From NCBI GenBank assembly GCA_007375725.1, contig VMEV01000008.1, forward strand, positions 1 to 46,706: a stretch of DNA of 46,706 bases, read 5' to 3'. Shown here piece after piece: positions 16,343 through 23,984 of the stretch. Numbering within the stretch: the first letter of the stretch is position 1; every line of letters starts with the position of its first letter. Source of the DNA: Parcubacteria group bacterium Greene0416_36. Lineage in GTDB: Bacteria; Patescibacteriota; Patescibacteriia; VMEV01. The notes beneath the pieces are model-generated. The model was not told the DNA's origin. It searched no databases and was given only the letters and a program-made list of their open reading frames with translations. The position numbers and the translations under genes were made by a program.

Positions 16343-17173
16343 TTAAACACCAAACAATTTTTTCGCATTCCCATCCGTCTTCTCAATCACCGCCTCTAGC
16401 GAGACCCCCAAAACCTTCCCTATTTTCTCCGCCACATACGAAACATTCCTCGGTTCATTGCGGGATTTGCGGTCCAACGGATTGGGGGTGAGATAAGGGC
16501 AGTCGGTCTCGAGGACGAGGCCATCGAGTCCCACATTCGTAATGACTTTATTATAACTTTCGGAGTACGTGATAATGCCATTGAGGCCGATATAAAATCC
16601 CAGCTCGCGGAAACGAATGGCCTGGCGGTAATTGCCGCAAAAGGAATGAATCACTCCCCTCGTTCTCGCGGGTTCATCGGCCACGAGTTCTTCGAGTAGC
16701 ATAAGCAAATCGGCGTAAGCATCGCGACAATGGATAACAAGAGGCAATTTATAAGATTTTGCCAGCTCGTAGAATTGAATAAAAACCTGTTTTTGCTGGT
16801 CTTTTTTGGCGAGCTGATCATCTTGAGACAATTCTTTGATCCAATAATAATCAAGACCCACTTCACCAATGGCCACGACTTTGGCAGACGATTCAATCAT
16901 CCGAGAATACAGCGCGCGGTCAAACACCTCGGCTTTTGTATGAAATGAATCCTCTTCCTCCGTGACCATCCGGTCGAGCAGATGAATCGGATGAATGCCC
17001 ACCGTCGCGTAGACTCGCTCATACTTCTCGGCCCCATCGATCGCCAACTGCGACGTATTGGCCTGCGTTCCGACCAAAACCAAAGACATCCCCGTCTCCA
17101 GGGTCCGAGTAAATACAGCCTCGCGGTCAGCATCGTAGGCCTTGAAATGAAGATGGGCGTGGGTGTCAAACAT
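16343..17173 (-). CDS. tatD: TatD family metal-dependent DNase
   Basis: 276 residues. Metal ligands of the family are visible: HxH in DTHAHLHF (residues 3-10), the glutamate of AIGEVGLDYYW, and the histidines of LVIHCRDAYAD and VIHSFCGN; the aspartate is in LETDCPYLTPNP. TatD enzymes are TIM-barrel 3'-5' exonucleases or deoxyribonucleases. ATG 17173 (MFDTHAHLHF) is the start. Repeat copy 5 lies only seven bases upstream, so its GAGGGGG on the minus strand is the only purine-rich stretch available as a ribosome site. Confidence 0.95.
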   Translation of the reverse strand: MFDTHAHLHFKAYDADREAVFTRTLETGMSLVLVGTQANTSQLAIDGAEKYERVYATVGIHPIHLLDRMVTEEEDSFHTKAEVFDRALYSRMIESSAKVVAIGEVGLDYYWIKELSQDDQLAKKDQQKQVFIQFYELAKSYKLPLVIHCRDAYADLLMLLEELVADEPARTRGVIHSFCGNYRQAIRFRELGFYIGLNGIITYSESYNKVITNVGLDGLVLETDCPYLTPNPLDRKSRNEPRNVSYVAEKIGKVLGVSLEAVIEKTDGNAKKLFGV

Positions 17174-17179
17174 AAAAAA

Positions 17180-17263
17180 CAACAAATCCCCCTCAGTCCC
17201 CCTTTGACAAGGGGGAGGTTGCTACCCCCTCCCTTGTCAAAGGGAGGGTTGGGGAGGGATTCA
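17180..17263. repeat. 84-bp inverted-repeat element, copy 5
   Basis: Fills almost the whole gap between the cvpA stop (17265) and the tatD start (17173). The distal end reads GGGATTCATC, so the ATTTGTTG terminus is lost, as in copy 3. The two altered copies also share the internal variant GGGGGAGGTTGCTACCCCC and may form a subfamily. Confidence 0.88.
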
Positions 17264-17264
17264 T

Positions 17265-17765
17265 CTATATTAGTTTCTGCACACTCTCCGGCAATAGCGG
17301 AGTGAGCACCTTGGCGACGATGAGAAAAAATTTTGCGAGGCGGGAGTCGATGAGCATTTCCGAGAAAGAGCCGATGGGGAATCTGGCCACGATGTAGAGC
17401 ACCACAGAAATAGCCAGCACACCTTCGACAAAACCCAAAATCGCTCCGAGCATACGGTTAAAAGTCCGGATGAACGGGACGAGAGAGACGATACGGAATA
17501 TCAATTCCACTCCCCAGAAAAGCACGCCAAAGAGATGATGGATGATGGTAAAAAGCCCCACGAATACCACGACATTGGCCATATTCTGGTTGCCCAAAAA
17601 TAAAAAAGAAACCGAGTCCGCGATTTTCTCAAACCAAGATCCCGCGAAATACGTCGCGACAAATACACCGAGGAGTGCCCCCAAGGTCCCCACAAAACCA
17701 ATCCAAAGACCGGAGACAACGAAGGCTCCGAGGATGAGAATGAGGATAAGATCGAGGCCAACCAT
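17265..17765 (-). CDS. CvpA family membrane protein
   Basis: 166 residues with four membrane helices, starting MVGLDLILILILGAFVVSGL. The pattern G-x(3)-G near residues 22-34 (GFVGTLGALLGVFVATYFAG) and the later NRMLGAILGFVEGVLAI block are typical of CvpA/colicin V production-like proteins, which are linked to envelope integrity in several bacteria. The function in this organism is unknown. Just upstream is a stretch of TGAGTAGTGGGTAGTGAGTG simple repeat. Confidence 0.85.
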   Translation of the reverse strand: MVGLDLILILILGAFVVSGLWIGFVGTLGALLGVFVATYFAGSWFEKIADSVSFLFLGNQNMANVVVFVGLFTIIHHLFGVLFWGVELIFRIVSLVPFIRTFNRMLGAILGFVEGVLAISVVLYIVARFPIGSFSEMLIDSRLAKFFLIVAKVLTPLLPESVQKLI

Positions 17766-17871
17766 ATTTAGTGAGTAGTGGGTAGTGAGTGGTGAGTAGA
17801 TACAGCCAGCAACAAAATTACAACCAACAGCTGAACAAAATTATTGTAGCGGGTTGAGGGATGAAATTCAA

Positions 17872-17902
17872 TAAAAAAACGTATGCCTATATTAAGCATA
17901 CG
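17872..17902 (-). terminator. Rho-independent terminator of the Cys-rich gene
   Basis: On the minus strand CGTATGC pairs with GCATACG around a 9-base loop and is followed by TTTTTTTATTG. It lies 58 bases beyond the stop of the 17961-18329 gene. Confidence 0.8.
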
Positions 17903-17960
17903 ATTATATCGGCTTCCAAGAATCATGCAGTGATTCCGGAAGGAAAATTTTCTATTTTGT

Positions 17961-18329
17961 CTAGACAATTGCCCGATTGCAATCCGAGCAATAATTAACA
18001 TGCAATATAATTTGATACTCAGACAAATAAACCGTCTTTTGAATCAAATCCTCAATCTTATTGCAGGAAATGCAGTAAGGAATATTATGTTCGATATAAG
18101 AAAAATTCGATATCGAATCCTCATTCATCACTGCAGGCATGAAGGTTTGTGCCTCATTGACAGACCCACATTCTTTCTCCCAACATCCCTGACAATAAGG
18201 CATGGTACATTCACGCCCATCCAAATTCGTGTTCCGATTTTCCACGCCAGACCGTGCATCGCAACCAAAACAGCTTAACTCTATAGTCTGATTGCCGATT
18301 ACACATCCCTGTCCCCTTCTCGCTTCCAT
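17961..18329 (-). CDS. Cysteine-rich protein with four CxxC-type motifs
   Basis: 122 residues with 13 cysteines, most arranged as CxxC pairs: SCFGCD, YCQGCWEKEC, YCISCN and YCSDCN. This spacing fits two or more structural zinc knuckles. No DNA-binding helix or enzyme motif is evident, and the protein has no signal peptide, so a cytoplasmic zinc-ribbon role is the best guess. It appears to be a single-gene unit with a candidate promoter upstream (18415-18440) and a terminator downstream (17872-17902). I do not recognise a family. Confidence 0.6.
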   Translation of the reverse strand: MEARRGQGCVIGNQTIELSCFGCDARSGVENRNTNLDGRECTMPYCQGCWEKECGSVNEAQTFMPAVMNEDSISNFSYIEHNIPYCISCNKIEDLIQKTVYLSEYQIILHVNYCSDCNRAIV

Positions 18330-18414
18330 GCTTTATCCTTAATTAGCAAAAAAAATATATAAAACACAAAAAAACAATCACGCCGAAAGTTAGGTTTGAA
18401 AAGAATCACTTCAT

Positions 18415-18440
18415 ATTATAGAAAAATATAAATAAGTCAA
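18415..18440 (-). promoter_or_regulatory. Candidate promoter of the Cys-rich gene
   Basis: On the minus strand TTGACT (18440-18435) is followed by TATAAT (18420-18415). Both hexamers are close to consensus but the spacing is only 14 bases; an overlapping TAATAT gives 16. The position, about 85 bases before the start codon at 18329, is reasonable. Confidence 0.4.
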
Positions 18441-18457
18441 GTATCGGCAGATCCCCC

Positions 18458-19423
18458 TTATTTTTCCCCTAGATGAGCCTTAATGACCCCCTTCACCTCC
18501 CCTGCATCCTTGGCCTCCATGAGGGCGATTTTGATATCTTTGGTATAGGGAAATCCAGAAATATAAGAGGCGAAATGCTTTTTCATGAGGGCGAAGCTTT
18601 TTTTGCCACTGAATAGTTTATCAAATAAAAGGGTGTGATCGAGCAATAATTGGAGCTTCTGCTCGACGGTGGGATTCTGGACTTCGGGAGATTCATTGAA
18701 AAATAAAGGATTGCCGAAGACTCCTCGGCCGATCATGACGCCGTCCACGCCAAACTCCCGAACTTTCTCGCGCGCGTCCGCCATGCTTGCCACATCCCCA
18801 TTGCCAATCACCAAAGTCTTCTTTCCCGACTGCTTAACTATTTGGACCACCTTGGCAATCTCATCCCAATCCGCGGGGACTTTCGACATCTCTTTTCTCG
18901 TGCGGCCGTGAATCGTAAGCGCGGAAATATTCATTTCGAGAAGATACGGAATCCACTCGTCGGTCTCAATTTTGTTATACCCCAGACGCGTTTTCACGGA
19001 TACCGGAAGATTCGGCGCACCTTCTCGTGTGGCTTTGATAATTTCTTGGGCAATTCGCGGAGTATTGATGAGATAGGCCCCGCTTTTTTGTTTCAAAACA
19101 TTTTTGTCCGGACACCCCATATTGATGTCGATGCCGTCAAAACCCATTTGGGCAAGCATCTCGGCAACTTTGAAAAAATTCTCCGGCGTCTTGCCAAAAA
19201 TCTGCGCGACAATCGGGCGCTCGCGAGGCTCGAAATAGAGATTGTCCATGAGCGCCTCTTTTCCAGCCGAACACAGGCCATCGGCGGACGTGAATTCCGT
19301 CCACAGCACATCCGGCTTCCCCGCACAACAAAACATCTGCCGGAAAGCAGAGTCCGTCACGCCAATCATGGGGGCCAAGACGAAGAAGGGTGCCTTTAGT
19401 TGGGACCAGAAACCGGAGGGCAT
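18458..19423 (-). CDS. dus: tRNA-dihydrouridine synthase
   Basis: 321 residues; reduces uridine to dihydrouridine in the tRNA D loop using FMN and NADPH. Family marks: the start FFVLAPMIGVTDSAFRQMF (APM, FMN binding), MGFDGIDINMGCPDKNVLKQ with the catalytic cysteine in GCP, VSVKTRLGYN, ALTIHGRTRKEM, GNGDVASM and GVMIGRGVFGNPLFF. The short C-terminal helical domain that recognises tRNA is present. Which subfamily (A, B or C) and which D-loop position cannot be settled from reading. Confidence 0.94.
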   Translation of the reverse strand: MPSGFWSQLKAPFFVLAPMIGVTDSAFRQMFCCAGKPDVLWTEFTSADGLCSAGKEALMDNLYFEPRERPIVAQIFGKTPENFFKVAEMLAQMGFDGIDINMGCPDKNVLKQKSGAYLINTPRIAQEIIKATREGAPNLPVSVKTRLGYNKIETDEWIPYLLEMNISALTIHGRTRKEMSKVPADWDEIAKVVQIVKQSGKKTLVIGNGDVASMADAREKVREFGVDGVMIGRGVFGNPLFFNESPEVQNPTVEQKLQLLLDHTLLFDKLFSGKKSFALMKKHFASYISGFPYTKDIKIALMEAKDAGEVKGVIKAHLGEK

Positions 19424-19508
19424 AACAACTAGGCATTAGGCTTTAGCTTATTAGCTTTACAACCAAATATATTAAATGAAATAAATAAAAAAGAAAAGGC
19501 CTCCAACA

Positions 19509-19560
19509 AAACAAATTAAAGTAAGGGCGTATTGCAATACTCCCTTACTTTAATTTGTTT
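19509..19560. repeat. 52-bp near-perfect palindrome downstream of a secreted-protein gene
   Basis: AAACAAATTAAAGTAAGGG and CCCTTACTTTAATTTGTTT flank a centre GTATTGCAATAC; only one of 26 pairs is mismatched. The central GTAAGGGCGTATTGCAATAC resembles the other palindromic repeats of the window in layout. It follows the stop of the 19573-20289 gene by 12 bases and could also end its transcript. Confidence 0.8.
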
Positions 19561-19572
19561 ACTACTACCCCT

Positions 19573-20289
19573 CTAATAAACCTTCCTCCCTCCAAAATCG
19601 ATCTGCTCGAGCTGGATGCCGAAGTTGGTGCCGTCTGTGCCTTCGGGAACCACACTCTTGGAATCTCCCGAGGCCTCAACGGTCGGATAGGATCCGGTTT
19701 TCTTCTGGATATCCTCAATCATTGCGGGGATATCTCCCATCTTCAGAGTGGTCACAACCGGAGTCCCATCCGCTTTATAGGTCACGTTTTGCAATTTCGT
19801 ACTGCCAGACACATACCCTGACCAATATTTCCCGGTTTCCTTGCCGCTCGGATCCACTTCCACAATCGAGACCATCTTCGAATCCGCGTAATCCGCCTTG
19901 CCGAATACAGACCGAGAATCTTTTTGAGCTTTAGGGAGAGCCGGAGGGGGAGCCTGTTCGGTTTTGGACGGAACAGTTACCGTTTGAGAGGGGACCTTTG
20001 CAGGTTCAGGTGGAACCTTTACAGGTGGGATGGGTATATCCTCAGATTGAGATGGAACCGCTGAATTTTCATTATTTTCGACATTTTGTCTCTCAATACG
20101 GGCAGTATCTGCATCAAAAGCTTGTTGCAATTCCAGCTCCTCCCTTTGAGCAGCCTGTCTTTCTTCGTTTGTTCGAGCACAACCGCCCAATAAATTGAAC
20201 GGCTCGGCGGCAAAAGCAACAAAAGGTACAAACAATAAACCCAAACGCCCCACTATAATAAACCAAGATTTATTTTTTTCCGGTAACAT
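19573..20289 (-). CDS. Secreted protein with Pro-rich linker, unknown function
   Basis: 238 residues. A basic start (MLPEKNKSW) precedes a hydrophobic stretch (FIIVGRLGLLFVPFVAFAAE) ending at a good signal peptidase site, AFA-AE. Next come a charged helical part (NEERQAAQREELELQQ), about 60 residues of Pro/Val/Ser linker (IPIPPVKVPPEPAKVPSQTV), and a C-terminal domain of about 100 residues (YADSKMVSIVEVDPSGKETG to the end). The layout suggests an envelope protein holding a small domain away from the membrane. No family recognised. Confidence 0.65.
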   Translation of the reverse strand: MLPEKNKSWFIIVGRLGLLFVPFVAFAAEPFNLLGGCARTNEERQAAQREELELQQAFDADTARIERQNVENNENSAVPSQSEDIPIPPVKVPPEPAKVPSQTVTVPSKTEQAPPPALPKAQKDSRSVFGKADYADSKMVSIVEVDPSGKETGKYWSGYVSGSTKLQNVTYKADGTPVVTTLKMGDIPAMIEDIQKKTGSYPTVEASGDSKSVVPEGTDGTNFGIQLEQIDFGGRKVY

Positions 20290-20322
20290 AAAAAAGAAAT
20301 ATTAATGATGACTCAAATTTTA

Positions 20323-21048
20323 CTAAAACAAAAGATTTTTTGCTAATTTTTCTTTGGCGAGATTATTGGCATAGAGCAGAGCATCAAAAGTTCCCGCATC
20401 GACCCACTCTCCCGCGACCATACGGACATCCAGCTCTCCCCGCTCCAAATACTTCCGGTGCAAATCCACGATCTCGAGTTCTCCGCGCGCAGATGGCTTG
20501 AGCTCCTTAGAAAATTGAACGACGCGATGATCATAGATATAAAGACCTGGAATGGCATAATGGCTCTTGGGGATTTTGGGTTTTTCTTCGATGGAAAGCA
20601 CTTTCATCGCGGCAGAAAATTCCACCACGCCGAAACGCTCGGGATCTTTGACCTCCTTCGCAAAAACGCGCCCGCCGCTTCGGAAAGAACGGATATCTTC
20701 CGTGAAATCATATTCAAAAATATTATCGCCCAAAATCAAGGTGACCGAATCGCCGCACAAAAAACTCTCGCCAATGGTAAAGGCCTGCGGCAGCCCCTCG
20801 GGCTTATCCTGAATTTCATAGGTGAATTTCGCGCCGAATTCTTTGCCAGATCCAAGAATATTGAGATAATCCCCAGCCCTCTCCGGTGCCACAATAATCA
20901 AAATCTCCTTGATCCCCGCCCGAAGCAAAGTATTGAGCGGATAATAAATCATGGGGCGATTGTAGATGGGCAGGAGTTGCTTAGAAGTGATTTTTGTCAG
21001 AGGCGACAAACGAGTACCGCGGCCTCCGGAGAGGATGATGCCTTTCAT
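20323..21048 (-). CDS. rmlA: Glucose-1-phosphate thymidylyltransferase (short form)
   Basis: 241 residues; makes dTDP-glucose from glucose-1-phosphate and dTTP, the first step to dTDP-L-rhamnose. The nucleotidyltransferase signature is GGRGTRLSPLTKITSKQLLP (residues 7-26). It continues with NRPMIYYPLNTLLRAGI, TYEIQDKPEGLPQAF and the LGDNIFEYDF metal site. It is about 50 residues shorter than the E. coli enzyme because the C-terminal allosteric helices are missing, as in the known short class. ATG 21048 (MKGIILSGG) is the start; the frame upstream is simple-repeat DNA. rmlD lies immediately upstream. Confidence 0.94.
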   Translation of the reverse strand: MKGIILSGGRGTRLSPLTKITSKQLLPIYNRPMIYYPLNTLLRAGIKEILIIVAPERAGDYLNILGSGKEFGAKFTYEIQDKPEGLPQAFTIGESFLCGDSVTLILGDNIFEYDFTEDIRSFRSGGRVFAKEVKDPERFGVVEFSAAMKVLSIEEKPKIPKSHYAIPGLYIYDHRVVQFSKELKPSARGELEIVDLHRKYLERGELDVRMVAGEWVDAGTFDALLYANNLAKEKLAKNLLF

Positions 21049-21121
21049 AATCAATGAAAAATGAAGAATTAAGAATGAAGAATTAAGAATAAAACAGCCC
21101 CCTATGTCTAAATGCCAAAGA

Positions 21122-22180
21122 TTATAACTGTTCCAAAAATTCGGCAAGGGCATCGTGGTAGTGTCTCAATTTTGGAAATTTAGTATTGGCCAAGGCGGAA
21201 TAAGAGGGACGCCGGGCTGGACGGGGGAAGGTGGAGGCGGGGACGGGGGTGATCAGAATTACGCCGGGCGTAGGGGCGGGTTTGAAACCCGCCCCTACGG
21301 GATGGGACAAATTAAACAACTCCACAACCCCATCATACCAGCTCGCCTCCCCTTCATTGGGCAGATGATAAATCCCAAAAGGATATTTTTCTTCGATTAG
21401 TTTCTTAGTGGCCTTGGCAAGATCAGGGGCATATGTAAAACACCCTACCTCATCATTTACGGCTTTTAATTCTTCTTGTGTTTGCGACAACTCCAGCATC
21501 TTGACGAAAAAACTCTTCTTGCCGGATCCGGCGGGGCGGCCGAAGAGGCGGGAGAGGCGGATGAGGTAAAAGCCACTCGACATATTGGCCGTTTGTAGAG
21601 ACGCGCCATGGCGCGTCTCTACAAAGGCGAGAGCCAAAACTTTCTCCCCCTCCCATTTTGACTGACCATAACGAGATAACGGCGAGGGCGGTGCGGTTTC
21701 ATCATAACCCCGTAGGGGCGCACCTATGTGTGCGCCCGTCCCGACCCCGACGGCATCCCCATCGCCCCCAAAAACATAATCCGTGGAATAATGCACCAAA
21801 ATCGCACCGATTTTCGCGACGATTTCGGCCAATTTTCCCGGCACATCGCGATTCAATTTCAAAGCTTTCTGGTATTCTTCATCCGATTTTTCGCAGACAT
21901 CGACGTCATTGTAGGCGGTGGCATTAATAATCACACTGGGTTTTAATGCGGCTATTTTTTCTTCGAGAAGAGGAAAATTCGTGACATCGAGGTCTTCTTT
22001 ATCCCACCCCACTACGCCTTCATCGCTGACGCTCAATGAAGAGCTACCCCCCTCCGCTAAAAAGCTTCGAGCGGGCACGCGCGGGGCAGGCCCTACATTC
22101 CCTTTACAAGAGAGGGAGAATGCAAGAACCAGCTCTTGTCCGAGCATGCCACGGGAGCCGAGGATGAGGATTTTTTTCAT
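21122..22180 (-). CDS. rmlD: dTDP-4-dehydrorhamnose reductase with four repeat-derived inserts
   Basis: 352 residues against about 290 usual; last step of dTDP-L-rhamnose synthesis (NADPH-dependent). Core motifs are intact: ILGSRGMLGQELV (cofactor loop), VIINATAYNDVD, VHYSTDYVFGG and the catalytic pair YGQSK (Tyr171, Lys175), then FPRPARRPSYSAL. The extra length is four stretches that translate palindromic repeats: residues 26-57, 143-157, 186-196 (FVETRHGASLQ) and about 295-306 (VGAGFKPAPTPG). All keep frame and all fall in loops between core elements, so the enzyme may still fold. The start codon lies one base beyond the stop of a 53-residue gene. Confidence 0.92.
   Translation of the reverse strand: MKKILILGSRGMLGQELVLAFSLSCKGNVGPAPRVPARSFLAEGGSSSLSVSDEGVVGWDKEDLDVTNFPLLEEKIAALKPSVIINATAYNDVDVCEKSDEEYQKALKLNRDVPGKLAEIVAKIGAILVHYSTDYVFGGDGDAVGVGTGAHIGAPLRGYDETAPPSPLSRYGQSKWEGEKVLALAFVETRHGASLQTANMSSGFYLIRLSRLFGRPAGSGKKSFFVKMLELSQTQEELKAVNDEVGCFTYAPDLAKATKKLIEEKYPFGIYHLPNEGEASWYDGVVELFNLSHPVGAGFKPAPTPGVILITPVPASTFPRPARRPSYSALANTKFPKLRHYHDALAEFLEQL
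21269..21299. repeat. Palindromic repeat in rmlD, GGGCGGGTTTGAAACCCGCCC type
   Basis: CGTAGGGGCGGGTTT and AAACCCGCCCCTACG pair around a single G. Read in frame it contributes the GAGFKPAPT segment near residues 296-304 of RmlD. Confidence 0.85.
21592..21625. repeat. Palindromic repeat in rmlD, TTTGTAGAGACGCGCCA type
   Basis: Perfect 34-bp palindrome: TTTGTAGAGACGCGCCA followed by its reverse complement. It is read as FVETRHGASLQ (residues 186-196). The same core recurs at 45989-46034 and 46515-46556. Confidence 0.92.
21714..21737. repeat. Palindromic repeat in rmlD, GTAGGGGCGCACCTATG type
   Basis: Arms GGGCGCAC and GTGCGCCC surround CTATGT. Read in frame it gives GTGAHIGAPLR of RmlD. A second partial copy lies at 331-425 in the intergenic region before the tRNA. 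Confidence 0.75.
22010..22105. repeat. GC-rich insert in rmlD related to the repeat behind the tRNA
   Basis: About 96 bases giving residues 26-57 of RmlD (KGNVGPAPRVPARSF onwards). It shares GACGCTCAATGAAGAGCTAC and GGGGCAGGCCCTAC with the 564-631 repeat. It replaces a loop that is only a few residues long in ordinary RmlD proteins. Confidence 0.65.
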
Positions 22181-22181
22181 A

Positions 22182-22343
22182 CTATTTCAAATTCATATAA
22201 TATGGAACTTCTTCCCGCGACAAAAAATCATCATCACCCATATCTTTTATTTGGGCTGATTCGATAATCTGATCTTCATCGCAATCAATTAATTTGGCCT
22301 TTTTTTCCTCTGACAAGAGATTTTCATCAAAAACTTGTGCCAT
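22182..22343 (-). CDS. Small acidic protein upstream of rmlD
   Basis: 53 residues (MAQVFDENLLSEEKKAKLID, then CDEDQIIESAQIKDMGDDDF and a short end MNLK). It is rich in Asp and Glu with no membrane segment. The stop codon ends one base before the rmlD start, a spacing typical of cotranscribed and possibly translationally coupled genes. No ribosome site is obvious before ATG 22343. The protein resembles no family I know; amphipathic codon patterns and the tight junction are the only support for it being real. Confidence 0.5.
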   Translation of the reverse strand: MAQVFDENLLSEEKKAKLIDCDEDQIIESAQIKDMGDDDFLSREEVPYYMNLK

Positions 22344-22415
22344 AATTTTTAAAATTTATTCTCTACCCTCAACTTACAAAATTCACACGAATTTACAATA
22401 AATTCTCATAATAAA

Positions 22416-22457
22416 AAATTCCTCTCGACTTTGATTTTTCCAAAGTGAGAGGAATTT
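22416..22457 (-). terminator. Rho-independent terminator of the 22463-22768 gene
   Basis: AAATTCCTCTC pairs with GAGAGGAATTT, extended by ACTTTG/CAAAGT around one bulged base. On the minus strand it ends in TTTTTTATTAT. It begins 6 bases after the gene's stop codon and separates it from the small gene and rmlD. Confidence 0.85.
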
Positions 22458-22462
22458 ATGCC

Positions 22463-22768
22463 TCAATCTAATTCGACACATTGTTCGGCTAATGATCGAT
22501 TAAGACCAAGGGAATAAGATGGATGATCGGAAGGCCGACGATATTTTTCGATCTTCCAGCCATCGTCATAACCCCTTTCAAACTCACGCACCGCTTGAGC
22601 ATGGTCAGTATCTAGACATTTAGCATCCTTACTTAAAGCAGTGAAAAACACCACCAAGTCCGGCTTTCCCTTAAATAGTTTATTTGATGCCTGCAGATAC
22701 AAACCATCAGGACAGCCCGAAAGATGTGTATCTCCCTTAGTTTCACAAAAAAAACAGCTTGAATTCAT
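22463..22768 (-). CDS. Small Cys-containing protein, unknown function
   Basis: 101 residues. The N-terminus has CFFC (Cys5, Cys8), then SGCPDG and further single cysteines (AKCLD, EQCVELD); a zinc-binding knuckle is possible but incomplete. The middle (DHAQAVREFERGYDDGWKIE) looks like an amphipathic helix. A strong ribosome site, GAGGAG, lies about 8 bases before ATG 22768 on the minus strand, rare in this window. With its own terminator it looks like a separately expressed gene. No family recognised. Confidence 0.6.
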   Translation of the reverse strand: MNSSCFFCETKGDTHLSGCPDGLYLQASNKLFKGKPDLVVFFTALSKDAKCLDTDHAQAVREFERGYDDGWKIEKYRRPSDHPSYSLGLNRSLAEQCVELD

Positions 22769-22884
22769 TTTTAATCTCCTCTTATAACATCTAATCCTAA
22801 AAATTTAAGACTGAACAAGTAAGCACATAATACATATTTTATTGTTTTTTGTCAAATAAAAATCCAAGCAAATCTCTAGATAGG

Positions 22885-23886
22885 TCATCGGTGTCCATAC
22901 TGCCTCTCATAATACTCTCTGTACTCCCCGCTCTTCACCTTCCTCCACCACTCCGCATTTTCCACATACCACTTCACCGTCTGGGCAATCCCCTCTTCAA
23001 AAGCAATCGCCGATTTCCATCCAAGTTCGCGCTCGACCCTGGACGGATCGATCGCGTAGTGGCGATCGTGACCAGGGCGGTCTTTGACGAATTCGATAAA
23101 AGATTCATCTTTACCAAGAGCTTTCAAAATGAGACGCACAATTTCAATATTGGGCAATTGTTTGCGAACGCCGACGCAGTAAGTCTCGCCGATTTTGCCT
23201 TTTCGCAAAATAGTATCTATGGCCGAGCAATGATCGATAACATGAAGCCAGTCACGGACCTGCAGTCCATCTCCATAAACCGGCACTTTTTTTCCTTCGA
23301 TTAAATTGGTAATAGCGAGCGGGATTAATTTCTCTGGGAAACAATAAGGCCCGTAATTATTGGCGCAGTTGGAGATCGTAATAGGCAAATTGAAAGTATG
23401 AAAATAGGCACGGACGAGATGATCCGAGGCCGCCTTGGACGCGCTATAAGGGCTTCGGGGATTATAGGGGGTATTCTCATCGAAGGGCTTCCCTTCCACC
23501 ACGCCGAAGACTTCATCGGTGGAAACATGATGAAAACGCTTGCCGCCATGTTGGCGCGCAGATTCCAGCAAGGTATAAGTCCCCAAAATATTAGACCGGA
23601 CGAAATTGCCGGAGTCAAGAACCGAACGGTCCACATGGGTCTCGGCCGCAAAGTGAACAACGGCACCGGTGTCTTTCATGAGAGAATCGACCAAGGATCG
23701 GTCTGTAATATCGCCTTTGACAAATTTATAACGGGAATTATTTTCAATCTCTTTCAAATTCTCCAAATTTCCCGCATACGTCAAAAGATCCAGATTCATG
23801 ACTGAATCTTCAGGGTATTTTGCCAAAATAGTGCGGATAAAGTTGGAGCCGATGAATCCGGCGCCGCCGGTGATGAGTAGATTCAT
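22885..23886 (-). CDS. rmlB: dTDP-glucose 4,6-dehydratase
   Basis: 333 residues, full length. It converts dTDP-glucose to dTDP-4-keto-6-deoxyglucose with bound NAD. Motifs: GGAGFIGSNF (Rossmann, residues 7-16), VHFAAETHVDRSV, VSTDEVFG with the catalytic Asp-Glu pair, and YSASKAASDHLVRAY with the Tyr-x3-Lys dyad; NNYGPYCFPEKLIPL and DRPGHDRHYAIDPSR are typical of RmlB. The gene ends in TGA, evidence for the standard bacterial code. Paired inverted repeats lie upstream of the start codon (23910-23937). Confidence 0.97.
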   Translation of the reverse strand: MNLLITGGAGFIGSNFIRTILAKYPEDSVMNLDLLTYAGNLENLKEIENNSRYKFVKGDITDRSLVDSLMKDTGAVVHFAAETHVDRSVLDSGNFVRSNILGTYTLLESARQHGGKRFHHVSTDEVFGVVEGKPFDENTPYNPRSPYSASKAASDHLVRAYFHTFNLPITISNCANNYGPYCFPEKLIPLAITNLIEGKKVPVYGDGLQVRDWLHVIDHCSAIDTILRKGKIGETYCVGVRKQLPNIEIVRLILKALGKDESFIEFVKDRPGHDRHYAIDPSRVERELGWKSAIAFEEGIAQTVKWYVENAEWWRKVKSGEYREYYERQYGHR

Positions 23887-23909
23887 ACCTTTGACTTTTC
23901 TTATAAAAT

Positions 23910-23937
23910 AGACTAAGATAGTCTTATCACGATAAGA
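23910..23937. promoter_or_regulatory. Two overlapping dyads upstream of rmlB
   Basis: AGACTA-aga-TAGTCT (910-924) and TCTTATC-ac-GATAAGA (922-937) overlap by three bases, 24-51 bases before the rmlB start. The overlapping arms could be alternative hairpins in the leader or operator sites for a dimeric regulator. No regulator gene for it is evident nearby. Confidence 0.35.
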
Positions 23938-23984
23938 GGACTACCAAAGGGTTTCATCCCGCGGGAATGCCTCTTTTTGTATTG

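Noticed and set aside
17768-18001. 77-codon frame on the minus strand overlapping the Cys-rich gene
   Set aside because: It covers the terminator hairpin and simple repeats and has no protein-like features; the overlapping Cys-rich frame is far better supported.
22885-23886. Recoded TGA (Gly) as in Gracilibacteria
   Set aside because: rmlB ends at its normal length in TGA, and reading through is not needed for any gene here.
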